Shown: piece after piece, positions 34,940 through 44,590 of the stretch
Position numbering within the stretch: position 1 is the first letter of the stretch
How the letters are laid out: the number at the start of each line of letters is the position of its first letter
Origin: Lachnocurva sp045579705
Lineage (GTDB): Bacteria; Bacillota; Clostridia; Lachnospirales; Lachnospiraceae
Assembly (NCBI GenBank): GCA_045579705.1
Contig: JAZNMP010000032.1
Coordinates: 1 to 64,000, forward strand
Length of the DNA: 64,000 bases
Direction: 5' to 3'
Notes under the pieces: generated by a model
Database searches by the model: none
What the model was told of the DNA's origin: nothing
What the model saw: the letters and a program-made list of their open reading frames with translations, nothing else
Translations under genes and position numbers: made by a program

Positions 34940-36172
34940 TTGATTTATGATGTTTGTATAATCGGAGGCGGCGCTTCAGGACTTATGGCCGCTTCGTATC
35001 TTTCCAAACGCGGTAAGAACATAATCCTTCTCGAAGGCACGAAAGAACTGGGAAAGAAGCTTAGTCTTACCGGAAATGGAAGATGCAATATTACAAATAT
35101 GGACATGAGATCATCCTGCTTTAATAGCAGCGATGATTCTTTTGTTTCAAAAATATTTAATGTCGTTTCAAACGAACGTCTTCTTGAAATTCTGCATGAA
35201 GACGGCATTTCTACTGTAGATTTAAACGGATATGTTTATCCTAAATCTCTTTCTGCGAAGTCTGTAGTAAATGCACTTTCCAGACAGCGAGAGAATCTCA
35301 CTATTAAATATCAAGCAAAAGTCCGTGAGATAGAACGCGAAGATGATACTTTTATTATGAAAGGTGACCGTGAATCAAAGGATATGGGTAGACCGATTCT
35401 CGCTACCGCGAAAAAAATTATCCTCTGTTGTGGCGGTGCCTCATATCCAAAGACTGGCAGCGACGGAAGCGGCTATAAGCTCTTAGAGAGAATGGGACAT
35501 AAGGTTTCAAAACCTCTTCCTGCTCTAAATGCTCTAGATGTTATAGATTATGATACAAAACTTTCCGGTGTCAGAGTAACTAGCGAAGTAAGACTATTTA
35601 TCAATGGAATTAAGACTAAAGTTTCAACTGGTGAAGTTCAATTCACGAAGATGGGACTTTCCGGAATCTGTATTTATGAGATAAGCTCAAAAGCTTCAGA
35701 AGCTCTAGCTAAAGGACAGGATGTATCTGTCTCTCTAAACTATCTACAGGACTTTGATAGAGAAAGTCTGAGACAGGAAATCTCATTCAGATTCAAAAAC
35801 TTAAATACTACAGTTTTAGACAGCTTAAACACTTTACTTCCAGAGAAGATTTTAAATCATCTAATCAAGGTATCTGGAATAGATAATGAATGGCCTAGTT
35901 CTATGGTTTCAGATTCTGAAATCGACAGACTGGTAGATAATATGTTAGCGGATTCTTTTTCCGTAGGTAATATAGAAGATTTCAAAACTGCTCAGACGAC
36001 TCACGGTGGTGTATCGCTAGATGAAATAGATGAGCATATGGAATCAAAGATCGTGCCAGATATGTTTATCACAGGAGAATTACTAGACTGTGATGGCATT
36101 TGTGGCGGTTATAATTTGTATTTAGCATTTTCAAGTGCAATCATTGCAGCAGATAGGATATTAAATAAATGA
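34940..36172 (+). CDS. HI0933-family NAD(P)/FAD-dependent oxidoreductase
   Basis: 410 residues from TTG 34940 (AAAGAG upstream). FAD-binding Rossmann start VCIIGGGASGLMAASYLSK (residues 4-22), the family motif KLSLTGNGRCNITNMD, CCGGASYPKTGSDGSGY, GEVQFTKMGLSGICI, and the C-terminal FAD segment GELLDCDGICGGYNLYLAF. Substrate unknown; the family was originally labelled HI0933-like. The stop overlaps the start of the next flavoprotein (ATGA), so two flavoproteins are translationally coupled. Confidence 0.9.
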   Translation: MIYDVCIIGGGASGLMAASYLSKRGKNIILLEGTKELGKKLSLTGNGRCNITNMDMRSSCFNSSDDSFVSKIFNVVSNERLLEILHEDGISTVDLNGYVYPKSLSAKSVVNALSRQRENLTIKYQAKVREIEREDDTFIMKGDRESKDMGRPILATAKKIILCCGGASYPKTGSDGSGYKLLERMGHKVSKPLPALNALDVIDYDTKLSGVRVTSEVRLFINGIKTKVSTGEVQFTKMGLSGICIYEISSKASEALAKGQDVSVSLNYLQDFDRESLRQEISFRFKNLNTTVLDSLNTLLPEKILNHLIKVSGIDNEWPSSMVSDSEIDRLVDNMLADSFSVGNIEDFKTAQTTHGGVSLDEIDEHMESKIVPDMFITGELLDCDGICGGYNLYLAFSSAIIAADRILNK

Positions 36173-37755
36173 TTCAGATTTCATCTTTAAAACTTCATAC
36201 AGAGAAAAGTGGTAGAGACGATTTGCTTGCTAAGGCATCAAAGGCACTTCGAATCAACAAGAATATGATTCAGTCTCTCGATATCGTACGCAGATCGCTC
36301 GATGCCAGAGACAAGCCTGAGCTTTACTATGTTTATACGGTTTGTGTAAGTTTGAAAGATAAGTCGATTGAAGATATGATTCTTTCAAATCCAAAGCTTA
36401 AGAATGCAAAAGCATATAAGCCTGTTCGTTATGAAATGCCGGTTCCGACTCATTACACAAAGAAGAGACCGGTTGTAATCGGAGCTGGACCTGCCGGCTT
36501 ATTTGCAGCATTGATTCTGGCAAAGGCTGGACTTAAGCCGATGGTGTTTGAACGTGGTAAAAAAGTAGAAGACAGAGATAGAGATATCACTAAATTCTGG
36601 GAAGAGAATGTCTTAGATCCTGAGAGTAATGTTTCTTTTGGAGAAGGTGGAGCAGGTACTTTTTCTGATGGTAAGCTGAATACTCAGGTCAATGATAAAT
36701 TTGGTAGAAATACTTTCGTTTTAAAAACTTTCGTAGAATGTGGTGCAAAAGAAGAAATCCTGTATGATGCGAAACCACATCTCGGAACAGATGAGTTAAA
36801 AAAGATTATCACAAATCTAAGACAAAAGATAGAAGAACTCGGTGGAGAGTTTTATTTTTCCGCAAGGGTATCTGACTTCAAATTTGAAGGCGGAAAACTT
36901 AACGAGATTTGTATTAATGATGATAGATGGATTGAAGTCGACGATGTGGTTCTTGCAATAGGACATAGCGCGAGAGATACGATTCGAAGACTTAATGATT
37001 TAAAAGTACCGATGGAATCAAAAGATTTTGCTGTTGGATTCAGAGTAGAACATCCTCAGGATTTCATCGATCATTCGCAGTATGGCAGAGACCGAGGAGA
37101 TTTGCCTACAGCGGCTTATAAACTGGCTTATAACGCACCTGACAGAACCAGAGGAGTTTATTCCTTCTGTATGTGTCCGGGCGGTTATGTTGTAAATGCT
37201 TCTTCAAAAGCAGAAAGCTTGGTTGTAAATGGAATGAGTTATTCAGGCAGAGATGGAGATAATGCAAATAGCGCGATTATCGTTTCTGTTTCCGGTGCGG
37301 ACTTTGGAGAAACTGGACCGCTTGCATCACTCGCATTTCAAGAAAGAATCGAACGTAAAGCTTACGAAATCGGCGGAGGAAAGATTCCTCAGCAGCTTTA
37401 TGTCGATTTTAAGAACAATCGAGTTTCAACTTCTTATGGCAGTTTTAAATCGACTACCAAAGGGGAGACAACTTTTGCAAATTTGAGAGAAATTCTGGGT
37501 GAAGAGATAAACCAGGCTTTCATCGACGGAATGGAATTCTTCGATAGAAGGATTCATGGTTTTGCGATGGACGATACTATTTTGTCTGGAATCGAAAGCC
37601 GTACTTCTTCACCGGTTCGTATAAATAGAGATATAGATGGTCAATCTGAATTTAGAGGGCTGTATCCATGTGGTGAAGGTGCTGGTTATGCTGGCGGTAT
37701 AACTTCAGCAGCGATGGACGGAATCAAGATGGCCGAAAAGATTATTACTAATTAG
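36169..37755 (+). CDS. FAD-dependent dehydrogenase (COG2509-like)
   Basis: 528 residues. N-terminal ~90 residues are a small ferredoxin-like domain (ALRINKNMIQSLDIVRRSLD ... LYYVYTVCV) typical of this family; then the FAD domain VVIGAGPAGLFAALILAKAG, GEGGAGTFSDGKLNTQVN, LAIGHSARDTIR, VGFRVEHPQDFID, CMCPGGYVVNASS and a C-terminal PCGEGAGYAGGITSAAMDG. The physiological substrate is unknown. It is coupled to the preceding flavoprotein and lies 14 bases before mutS. Confidence 0.9.
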   Translation: MIQISSLKLHTEKSGRDDLLAKASKALRINKNMIQSLDIVRRSLDARDKPELYYVYTVCVSLKDKSIEDMILSNPKLKNAKAYKPVRYEMPVPTHYTKKRPVVIGAGPAGLFAALILAKAGLKPMVFERGKKVEDRDRDITKFWEENVLDPESNVSFGEGGAGTFSDGKLNTQVNDKFGRNTFVLKTFVECGAKEEILYDAKPHLGTDELKKIITNLRQKIEELGGEFYFSARVSDFKFEGGKLNEICINDDRWIEVDDVVLAIGHSARDTIRRLNDLKVPMESKDFAVGFRVEHPQDFIDHSQYGRDRGDLPTAAYKLAYNAPDRTRGVYSFCMCPGGYVVNASSKAESLVVNGMSYSGRDGDNANSAIIVSVSGADFGETGPLASLAFQERIERKAYEIGGGKIPQQLYVDFKNNRVSTSYGSFKSTTKGETTFANLREILGEEINQAFIDGMEFFDRRIHGFAMDDTILSGIESRTSSPVRINRDIDGQSEFRGLYPCGEGAGYAGGITSAAMDGIKMAEKIITN

Positions 37756-37769
37756 GAGTTTTTTATTAC

Positions 37770-40442
37770 ATGGAAGCAATCGACAGAAGTAAATTGTCAC
37801 CAATGATGCAGCATTATTTGAGCCAGAAGGATGAATATCCAGGCTGTATTCTGTTCTACAGACTAGGTGACTTCTATGAAATGTTCTTTGAGGATGCAAA
37901 AACTGTTTCTCGAGAACTGGAGCTTACTTTAACTGGAAAACAATGTGGACTTGAGGAAAGAGCGCCTATGTGTGGTGTTCCTTTTCACGCTGCGGACACT
38001 TATATCACCAGACTTGTAAACAAGGGCTATAAGGTCGCTATCTGTGAACAGCTCGAAGATCCTAAGGAAGCAAAGGGAATCGTAAAGAGAGGCGTAATTC
38101 GAGTAGTTACTCCAGGTACAAATATCGATTCTGAATCTCTCGATGAGACGAAGAATAATTACCTGATGTGTGTATGCTCTTTTGGTGATATCTACGGAAT
38201 TTCTCTCTGTGATATTACTACAGGTGATTTCAGGGTTACTGAACTGAATACTCAGGACGAGTTCATGAATGAATTGCAGAAGTTTAAGCCATCTGAAATC
38301 ATATGTAATGATACCTTTGCTATTTCTGGCATCGATATCGAAGCGATTAGATCTGCTTTGCATATTCCAGTTTCAATTCTGGATCCTAGCTACTTTGAGG
38401 AAGGGAAGGCACAGGCTCTATTAAAGAGACAGTTTTCTAAACAGCAGCTTTTGGATTCCTATATCTTTGATCTGTCATCAGGTGTGTTATCTGCCGGTGC
38501 AATCCTCAGATATGTCAAAGAAACACAGAAGAGCGAATGTATAACTATCCTGGATATAAACGTCTACAAAGACTCAAATTTCATGGAATTAGACAGTCAA
38601 ACCAGACGAAACCTGGAGCTTACAGAGACTCTTCGTGATAAGGAAAAAAGAGGTTCACTCCTCTGGGTGCTAGATCATACGAAGACTGCCATGGGCGCGA
38701 GAATGCTTAGAAGCATCATCGAGCAGCCTCTGAAAGACAAAGCAGCTATCGAAGATAGATTAGATGCTGTCGAAGAGCTAGTTAAACATATCGTAGACAG
38801 AGAGGAGTTACGAGAGTACTTAAATCCTGTCTATGATTTGGAGAGATTGCTTACCCGTATATCTTATAAGACAGCAAATCCTAGAGATTTAGTTGCACTT
38901 CGAAATTCACTGTCGGTGTTACCAGCTATTAAAGGTGTTCTTACAGGTTTCAATGCTACTTTGATAGAAGATATTAATAGTAAACTGGATCCTCTCGTAG
39001 ATATACATAATCTACTGGAGACAGCGATAAATGATGATCCACCTGTTTCAGTTCATGATGGAGGAATTCTAAAGGCTGGATTTAATCCAGACGTAGATGA
39101 ACTTAGAAGTGCTCAGACAGATGGAAAGCAATGGCTTCTTGACTTGGAAGCAAAAGAACGCGAGAAGACCGGTATCACTAAGCTTCGAGTAAAATACAAT
39201 AAAGTATTCGGTTACTATATCGAGGTTACAAATTCATTCCTGGATCAGGTACCTGATTACTTTATTAGAAAACAGACATTAACAAACGCAGAGCGATTCT
39301 ATACTCCTGAACTTAAAGAGATGGAGAACAAAATTCTCGGAGCTGAAGAAAGACTCACTCATTTAGAGAATGAAATTTATAACCAGATTCTGGATTCCAT
39401 TGCGAAGGAAGTTATCCGTATTCAGAAGACAGCGAAATCTCTCGCTATGCTCGATTCTATGATTTCTTTTGCTGTAGCGGCTGAGAAAGGTCGTTTCGTT
39501 CGACCAAAGATTAATGAGCGTGGAAAGATAAAGATAGACAGAGGACGTCACCCTGTAGTTGAGAAAATGCTAAAGGATACTCTCTTTGTAGACAATGACA
39601 CTTATCTCGACAACAAAGATAATCGTGTCGCTATAATAACCGGGCCAAACATGGCTGGTAAGTCTACATATATGAGACAGGTCGCCTTAATCGTTCTTAT
39701 GGCTCAAATAGGTTGTTTTGTGCCTTGTGAGACAGCAGATATCGGTATTTGTGATAGAATCTTTACCCGAGTCGGAGCTTCTGATGATCTGGCTAGTGGA
39801 CAGAGTACATTCATGGTTGAGATGAATGAAGTGGCAAACATCCTAAAGAATGCCACGAAGAATTCTCTACTTATTCTCGATGAAATCGGACGAGGAACTT
39901 CAACTTTTGATGGACTTTCTATCGCATGGGCGGTAGTAGAATATGTGAGCAATCCAAAGATAATCGGTGCAAAGACACTGTTTGCAACTCATTATCATGA
40001 ACTTACAGAACTCGAAGGAAAGCTGTCTGGAGTTAAAAACTACTGTTCAGCTGTAAAGGAAAACGAGGACGGCATCGTCTTTTTACGCAAGATTGTAAAA
40101 GGCGGAGCAGATAGAAGTTATGGTATCGAAGTTGCAAAACTCGCAGGTTTACCTAAGGAAGTAATCGACAGAGCGGAAGAGCTGCTCGGAGAAATCCTCC
40201 AGAATGATCTCTCACAGATTACTGAGAACATCGAAGCAAAGGGTGAAGCTGCAAAGAAGTCTTCAAAGACAAATGCAAACAATAACTCTAGTGAGATAGA
40301 TAATCAGATGTCTTTCTTCTCAACTTTGAGTGATAAAGATATTTTGGATGAAATACGAGGACTGGATATCAGTTCCATGACACCTATAGACGCTTTAAAT
40401 CAGTTAGATGCAATTCAAAAAAAGGTCAAGAATAGATGGTAA
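37770..40442 (+). CDS. mutS: DNA mismatch repair protein MutS
   Basis: 890 residues, normal. N-terminal mismatch-binding domain with FYRLGDFYEMFFEDA (Phe-x-Glu wedge, residues ~35-48) and AHMCGVPFHAADTYI-like motif (APMCGVPFHAADTYI), connector, core and clamp, then the ATPase: TGPNMAGKSTYMRQVALI (Walker A, about residue 625), DDLASGQSTFMVEMNE, LLILDEIGRGTSTFDGLSIAW (Walker B), THYHELTELE, and a C-terminal tail (about 805-890). AGGAG lies 11 bases before ATG 37770. First gene of the mutS-mutL-miaA group. Confidence 0.97.
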   Translation: MEAIDRSKLSPMMQHYLSQKDEYPGCILFYRLGDFYEMFFEDAKTVSRELELTLTGKQCGLEERAPMCGVPFHAADTYITRLVNKGYKVAICEQLEDPKEAKGIVKRGVIRVVTPGTNIDSESLDETKNNYLMCVCSFGDIYGISLCDITTGDFRVTELNTQDEFMNELQKFKPSEIICNDTFAISGIDIEAIRSALHIPVSILDPSYFEEGKAQALLKRQFSKQQLLDSYIFDLSSGVLSAGAILRYVKETQKSECITILDINVYKDSNFMELDSQTRRNLELTETLRDKEKRGSLLWVLDHTKTAMGARMLRSIIEQPLKDKAAIEDRLDAVEELVKHIVDREELREYLNPVYDLERLLTRISYKTANPRDLVALRNSLSVLPAIKGVLTGFNATLIEDINSKLDPLVDIHNLLETAINDDPPVSVHDGGILKAGFNPDVDELRSAQTDGKQWLLDLEAKEREKTGITKLRVKYNKVFGYYIEVTNSFLDQVPDYFIRKQTLTNAERFYTPELKEMENKILGAEERLTHLENEIYNQILDSIAKEVIRIQKTAKSLAMLDSMISFAVAAEKGRFVRPKINERGKIKIDRGRHPVVEKMLKDTLFVDNDTYLDNKDNRVAIITGPNMAGKSTYMRQVALIVLMAQIGCFVPCETADIGICDRIFTRVGASDDLASGQSTFMVEMNEVANILKNATKNSLLILDEIGRGTSTFDGLSIAWAVVEYVSNPKIIGAKTLFATHYHELTELEGKLSGVKNYCSAVKENEDGIVFLRKIVKGGADRSYGIEVAKLAGLPKEVIDRAEELLGEILQNDLSQITENIEAKGEAAKKSSKTNANNNSSEIDNQMSFFSTLSDKDILDEIRGLDISSMTPIDALNQLDAIQKKVKNRW

Positions 40443-42313
40443 ACAATGTAATCAATCTGTTAAGCGAGGGGACAATAGACAAAATAGCTGCAGGAGAGGT
40501 CATAGAGAGACCTTCTTCAGTCGTAAAGGAGCTGGTTGAGAACGCAATTGACGCTGGCTCTAAAGCTATTTCTGTCGAGATTAAAGATGGAGGAATCTCT
40601 TATATCCGTGTCACAGATGATGGTATGGGTATTCGCAGTGACCAGATTCAGAAAGCTTTCTTACGACATTCAACCAGTAAGATTCAGAACGCGGACGATA
40701 TTCTTACTGTCAGAACTCTGGGATTCAGAGGAGAAGCGCTTTCATCTATAGCTGCGATTTCAAAGGTTAACTTACTTACAAAGACAGCGGATAATCCAGT
40801 CGGAATTTCTTATGTCATCGAAGGTGGCAAAGAGAAATCCATGACAGAAATCGGTGCACCAAATGGTACAACTTTCATCATTGAGGATTTGTTCTATAAC
40901 ACACCGGTTAGAAAGAAATTCCTAAACAGCCCTCAGACAGAAGGCCTAAAGATTCAGGAACTCATGGAACATCTGGCTCTGTCTAATCCGACGATTTCTT
41001 TCAGATTCATTAATCAGAACAAAGAAAAGCTGGTCACTCCAGGAAATGGCAGTTTGAAAGATACGATTTATCGTATTTATGGTCGTGAAGTTGTAAAAAA
41101 CATGCTTCCTATAGAATTCGAGACAAAGAATATGTCAGTTTCCGGATATATAGGAAAGGCTGTTATCAATAGAGGAAATCGTAAGTACGAGTCTTTCTTT
41201 GTAGACGGCAGATTCGTTCACGGAAAGATGCTTTCACGTTCGGTAGAGGAAGGATATAAAGGGTATTTGATGCAGCATCAGTATCCATTCTTTATTCTGA
41301 ATCTGACTTTTCCACCTGGAGCAGTCGACGTTAACTTCCACCCAAAGAAGGAAGAGGTTCGTATTGAGAACAAAGACGAAATCTATACTGAACTTACGGT
41401 TGGAGTACACGAGAGACTGATTAGAAGAGAAGATATAGATATCATTCCGCTCGTAAAACCGGAAGATAAGAAGGAAGAAGTTCGAGGATTCGAACCTTTT
41501 GAAGCGCAGAATAACGACATTTTACCGGAAGAAATCAAAACTGATATTTCAAAAACCGAAGAGGCAGAAGAAATACTAGAGGAAACTTTTTCCGATGTAA
41601 GTGAACATATTTCCTTAAAGGAAGATGTCATAGATTTCACTCCTGTAATACCTAAGGATGCAGAACTTGAGATGAAAGTTGTGCCAAAGGAAGAACCAAA
41701 ATATGAGCAGCGTTCTTTCCTCGTTCCGGAGACTATAAAGGAAATTCATATCGTTGGGCAGGTCTTTGATACATACTGGATTATAGAATACGATAAAAAG
41801 ATGTATCTGGTGGATCAGCATGCTGCGCATGAAAAAGTAAACTTTGAGCGCCTGATGAAGAAAGTAGCGACAAATGAAGTTTACTCACAGACTATCAGCC
41901 CACCTATTATGATTTCGCTCAGCTCTGAGGAAATCGCAACTTTAGAGAAGTATATGGATGAGTTCAATGCACTAGGATTTTCTATTTCTTCATTTGGAGG
42001 AAAGGATTTCGCACTGACAGAAGTTCCATATGAAATGGATTCTATTGATAAAAAACAGCTTTTTTATGATATACTGTCAGACGCTGGTAAATGGAAAAAT
42101 GTTTCAGATGCAAAGATCGTGCGAGAAAGAATCGCTACGATGGCTTGTAAAGCGTCGATTAAGGGAAATCAGCGAATTTCAGAACGCGAGATGGAGACTC
42201 TGCTTCGTGAGATGCTTACGCTGGATAATCCATATCATTGTCCTCATGGCAGACCTACGATGGTCGCTTTTTCCCGTGAGGATTTAGATAAGATGTTCAA
42301 GAGGATAGTTTAA
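40436..42313 (+). CDS. mutL: DNA mismatch repair protein MutL
   Basis: 625 residues. N-terminal GHKL ATPase: IAAGEVIERPSSVVKELVEN, DDGMGIRSDQ, STSKIQ, TLGFRGEALSSIAAI, FYNTPVRKKFL. A long acidic linker (about 335-430) leads to the C-terminal endonuclease domain with DQHAAHEKVNFE, matching the DQHA-x2-E-x4-E metal motif, and the late CPHGRPTMV zinc-site motif; so it is a nicking-type MutL as in bacteria without MutH. ATG 40436 overlaps the mutS stop by 7 bases, and its stop overlaps miaA by one. Confidence 0.96.
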   Translation: MVNNVINLLSEGTIDKIAAGEVIERPSSVVKELVENAIDAGSKAISVEIKDGGISYIRVTDDGMGIRSDQIQKAFLRHSTSKIQNADDILTVRTLGFRGEALSSIAAISKVNLLTKTADNPVGISYVIEGGKEKSMTEIGAPNGTTFIIEDLFYNTPVRKKFLNSPQTEGLKIQELMEHLALSNPTISFRFINQNKEKLVTPGNGSLKDTIYRIYGREVVKNMLPIEFETKNMSVSGYIGKAVINRGNRKYESFFVDGRFVHGKMLSRSVEEGYKGYLMQHQYPFFILNLTFPPGAVDVNFHPKKEEVRIENKDEIYTELTVGVHERLIRREDIDIIPLVKPEDKKEEVRGFEPFEAQNNDILPEEIKTDISKTEEAEEILEETFSDVSEHISLKEDVIDFTPVIPKDAELEMKVVPKEEPKYEQRSFLVPETIKEIHIVGQVFDTYWIIEYDKKMYLVDQHAAHEKVNFERLMKKVATNEVYSQTISPPIMISLSSEEIATLEKYMDEFNALGFSISSFGGKDFALTEVPYEMDSIDKKQLFYDILSDAGKWKNVSDAKIVRERIATMACKASIKGNQRISEREMETLLREMLTLDNPYHCPHGRPTMVAFSREDLDKMFKRIV

Positions 42314-43263
42314 TGGTAAAACCACCACTGATTATTATTGCCGGCCCAACTGCGGTCGGCAAAACTGCGATTTCAGTTAAATTAGCGCAGAAACTCAATG
42401 CAGAGATTATATCTGCTGATTCTATGCAGGTTTATAAAGGCCTCGATGTAGGAACTGCTAAAGTTACTGAATCGGAAATGCAAGGCGTTAGACATCACAT
42501 GATAGATGTCTTAGAACCTTGTGAGAATTTCGATGTCTCTACTTTCAAAACGATGTTCGATGAAGCAGTCAGCGATATTTTATCCAGAAATCATCTGCCT
42601 ATCATGGTGGGTGGAACTGGATTCTATATTCAGGCGGCTTTATATGGAATCGATTTTAACGAAAGCGCAAAGAGCGGTGAGTATAGAGCTCATCTCGAAG
42701 AAGAGATTAAGCTTGGAAATGCTGACAAATTATACGAAGAACTAAAACGTATCGATCCTGAATCAGCTGAGAAGATTCATCCTAATAATCATGTCAGACT
42801 TACCAGAGCACTCGAGTATTATCATGAAACGGGCGAGCCGATTTCAAAGCATAATAATGAGCAGAGTGCGAAAGAAAGCCGTTTTAACGAGCTTTTTGTC
42901 GTTCTAACAGATGATAGAGCGGCTTTATATGATCGCATTAATCGTAGAGTAGATGTGATGGTTGAATGTGGTCTGCTTTCTGAAGCAGAATGGCTGTTAA
43001 GCTTAGGACTTACTAAAGATCACACTTCTATGAAAGGAATCGGCTATCATGAGTTAAATCCGCTTCCGCAGAATGAAGATGAGCTGAAGACTGCAATCGC
43101 TAAGATTAAACAGGATTCCAGACATTATGCAAAACGTCAGCTGACCTGGTTCAGAAGAGAACCTAATGTAACCTGGGTTGACCGTCAGAATTTTAAAGAC
43201 AACGATGAAATCGTTGAATATATATATAACAAGTATGTAACGGAGATTCAAAATGGAAATTAA
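42313..43263 (+). CDS. miaA: tRNA dimethylallyltransferase
   Basis: 316 residues. It adds an isopentenyl group to A37 of tRNAs reading UNN codons. P-loop IAGPTAVGKTAISVKLA (about residue 8), SADSMQVYKGLDVGTAKV (catalytic Asp), HHMIDVLEPCENFDVSTF, VGGTGFYIQAALYG (Thr of the active site), HPNNHVRLTRALEYY, and the C-terminal IKQDSRHYAKRQLTWFRRE. Full length. Translationally coupled to mutL (one-base overlap) and overlapped by the next gene by 11 bases. Confidence 0.96.
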   Translation: MVKPPLIIIAGPTAVGKTAISVKLAQKLNAEIISADSMQVYKGLDVGTAKVTESEMQGVRHHMIDVLEPCENFDVSTFKTMFDEAVSDILSRNHLPIMVGGTGFYIQAALYGIDFNESAKSGEYRAHLEEEIKLGNADKLYEELKRIDPESAEKIHPNNHVRLTRALEYYHETGEPISKHNNEQSAKESRFNELFVVLTDDRAALYDRINRRVDVMVECGLLSEAEWLLSLGLTKDHTSMKGIGYHELNPLPQNEDELKTAIAKIKQDSRHYAKRQLTWFRREPNVTWVDRQNFKDNDEIVEYIYNKYVTEIQNGN

Positions 43264-44545
43264 TTCTATGTACAAAGATTTTGGAATCAGCGACAAAGTT
43301 CGCTCTTTCGGTGAAAAGGTCTTAAGAGATCTAGATGAGAGATTTAGACAGATTGATGAGACTACTGAATATAATCAGCTTAAAGTCATTCATGCTATGC
43401 AGGAAGCAAAAGTAGATGCAGAATGTTTTAATGCATCTTCAGGATATGGATATGATGATGTCGGACGTGAAAAGCTTGAATTAGTATATGCAAAGACTTT
43501 TGGAACAGAGGATGCTCTCGTTCGTCCACAGATTACTTGTGGAACACATGCGCTGGCACTTGCTTTGATGTCAAATTTACGTCCAGGTGATGAGCTCCTT
43601 TCTCCAGTAGGTCGTCCTTACGATACCCTCGAAGAAGTAATCGGAATTCGTCCTTCAAAAGGTTCCCTTAAGGAATATAGCATTTCTTACAGAGAAGTGG
43701 ATTTGCTCGAAGATGGAACTTTCGATTATGAAAACATTAAGAAGGCTATTAACGAAAAAACAAAGCTCGTAACTATTCAAAGATCAAAGGGCTATGCTTC
43801 ACGTCCTACATTCTCAGTTACACAGATTGGCGAGCTTATTAAGTTTATTAAAGGCATTAAGCCTGAAGTAATCGTAATGGTCGATAACTGTTATGGAGAA
43901 TTTGTAGAACGAATCGAGCCTTCACAGGTTGGAGCAGACATGGTTGTCGGATCTTTGATAAAGAACCCGGGCGGCGGACTTGCACCTATCGGCGGTTATA
44001 TCGCAGGTACTAAAGAATGTGTAGAGAATGCAGCTTTTAGACTTACTTCTCCTGGACTCGGTAAGGAAGTCGGAGCTTCTTTAGGCAACAATAGAGCTTT
44101 CATGCAAGGTTTTTTCCTGGCGCCGACAGTTACTTCAGCTGCATTAAAAGGTGCCATCTTTGCTGCAAATATCTACGAAAGATTAGGATACAAGTGTATT
44201 CCAAATGCTACTGAATCCAGACATGATATCATTCAGTGCATCGAGCTTCACAGCCCAGAGAAACTTTGCAAATTCGCAGAAGGAATTCAGTCTGCATCTC
44301 CGGTTGATTCTTATGTAACACCAGTTCCATGGGATATGCCGGGATATGATAGTCAGGTTATCATGGCCGCTGGAGCTTTCATTCAGGGTTCTTCAATCGA
44401 GCTTTCATGTGATGGTCCACTTAGAGAACCTTACGCTGTATATTTCCAGGGTGGTTTGACATGGTACCATGCAAAGCTTGGTATTCTTTCATCTCTACAG
44501 AAACTTGTAGATGCGAATCTTGTTAATATAGACTCTTTATGCTAA
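43253..44545 (+). CDS. PLP-dependent enzyme of the methionine gamma-lyase / aluminium-resistance (YnbB) family
   Basis: 430 residues, start ATG 43253 inside the miaA end with CGGAG 5 to 9 bases upstream. Fold type I PLP enzyme: substrate/cofactor motifs FNASSGYGYDDVGREKLE, RPQITCGTHALALAL (near residue 90), VMVDNCYGEFVE (PLP Asp), GADMVVGSLIKNPGGGLAPI (PLP lysine within SLIKNPGG) and TSPGLGKEVGA. It is commonly named methionine gamma-lyase family or aluminium resistance protein; actual substrate not established. Downstream of miaA is its usual place in Clostridia. Confidence 0.88.
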   Translation: MEINSMYKDFGISDKVRSFGEKVLRDLDERFRQIDETTEYNQLKVIHAMQEAKVDAECFNASSGYGYDDVGREKLELVYAKTFGTEDALVRPQITCGTHALALALMSNLRPGDELLSPVGRPYDTLEEVIGIRPSKGSLKEYSISYREVDLLEDGTFDYENIKKAINEKTKLVTIQRSKGYASRPTFSVTQIGELIKFIKGIKPEVIVMVDNCYGEFVERIEPSQVGADMVVGSLIKNPGGGLAPIGGYIAGTKECVENAAFRLTSPGLGKEVGASLGNNRAFMQGFFLAPTVTSAALKGAIFAANIYERLGYKCIPNATESRHDIIQCIELHSPEKLCKFAEGIQSASPVDSYVTPVPWDMPGYDSQVIMAAGAFIQGSSIELSCDGPLREPYAVYFQGGLTWYHAKLGILSSLQKLVDANLVNIDSLC

Positions 44546-44548
44546 AAT
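44520..44548 (+). promoter_or_regulatory. Promoter of radC / mre cluster
   Basis: TTGTTA (44520-44525), 17-base spacer, TAAAAT (44543-44548), overlapping the end of the PLP-enzyme gene. It would start transcription near 44555, just before the hairpin at 44565-44586. Confidence 0.55.
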
Positions 44549-44564
44549 TATTTGTTGTTTGTTG

Positions 44565-44586
44565 GCTCCTTTGATACGAAAGGAGC
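44565..44586 (+). promoter_or_regulatory. Hairpin covering the radC ribosome binding site
   Basis: Perfect 8-bp arms GCTCCTTT (44565-44572) and AAAGGAGC (44579-44586) with a 6-base loop GATACG. The right arm contains the AGGAG that serves ATG 44591, so the folded RNA would hide it. No T-run follows, so it is not a terminator. Confidence 0.6.
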
Positions 44587-44590
44587 GTTT

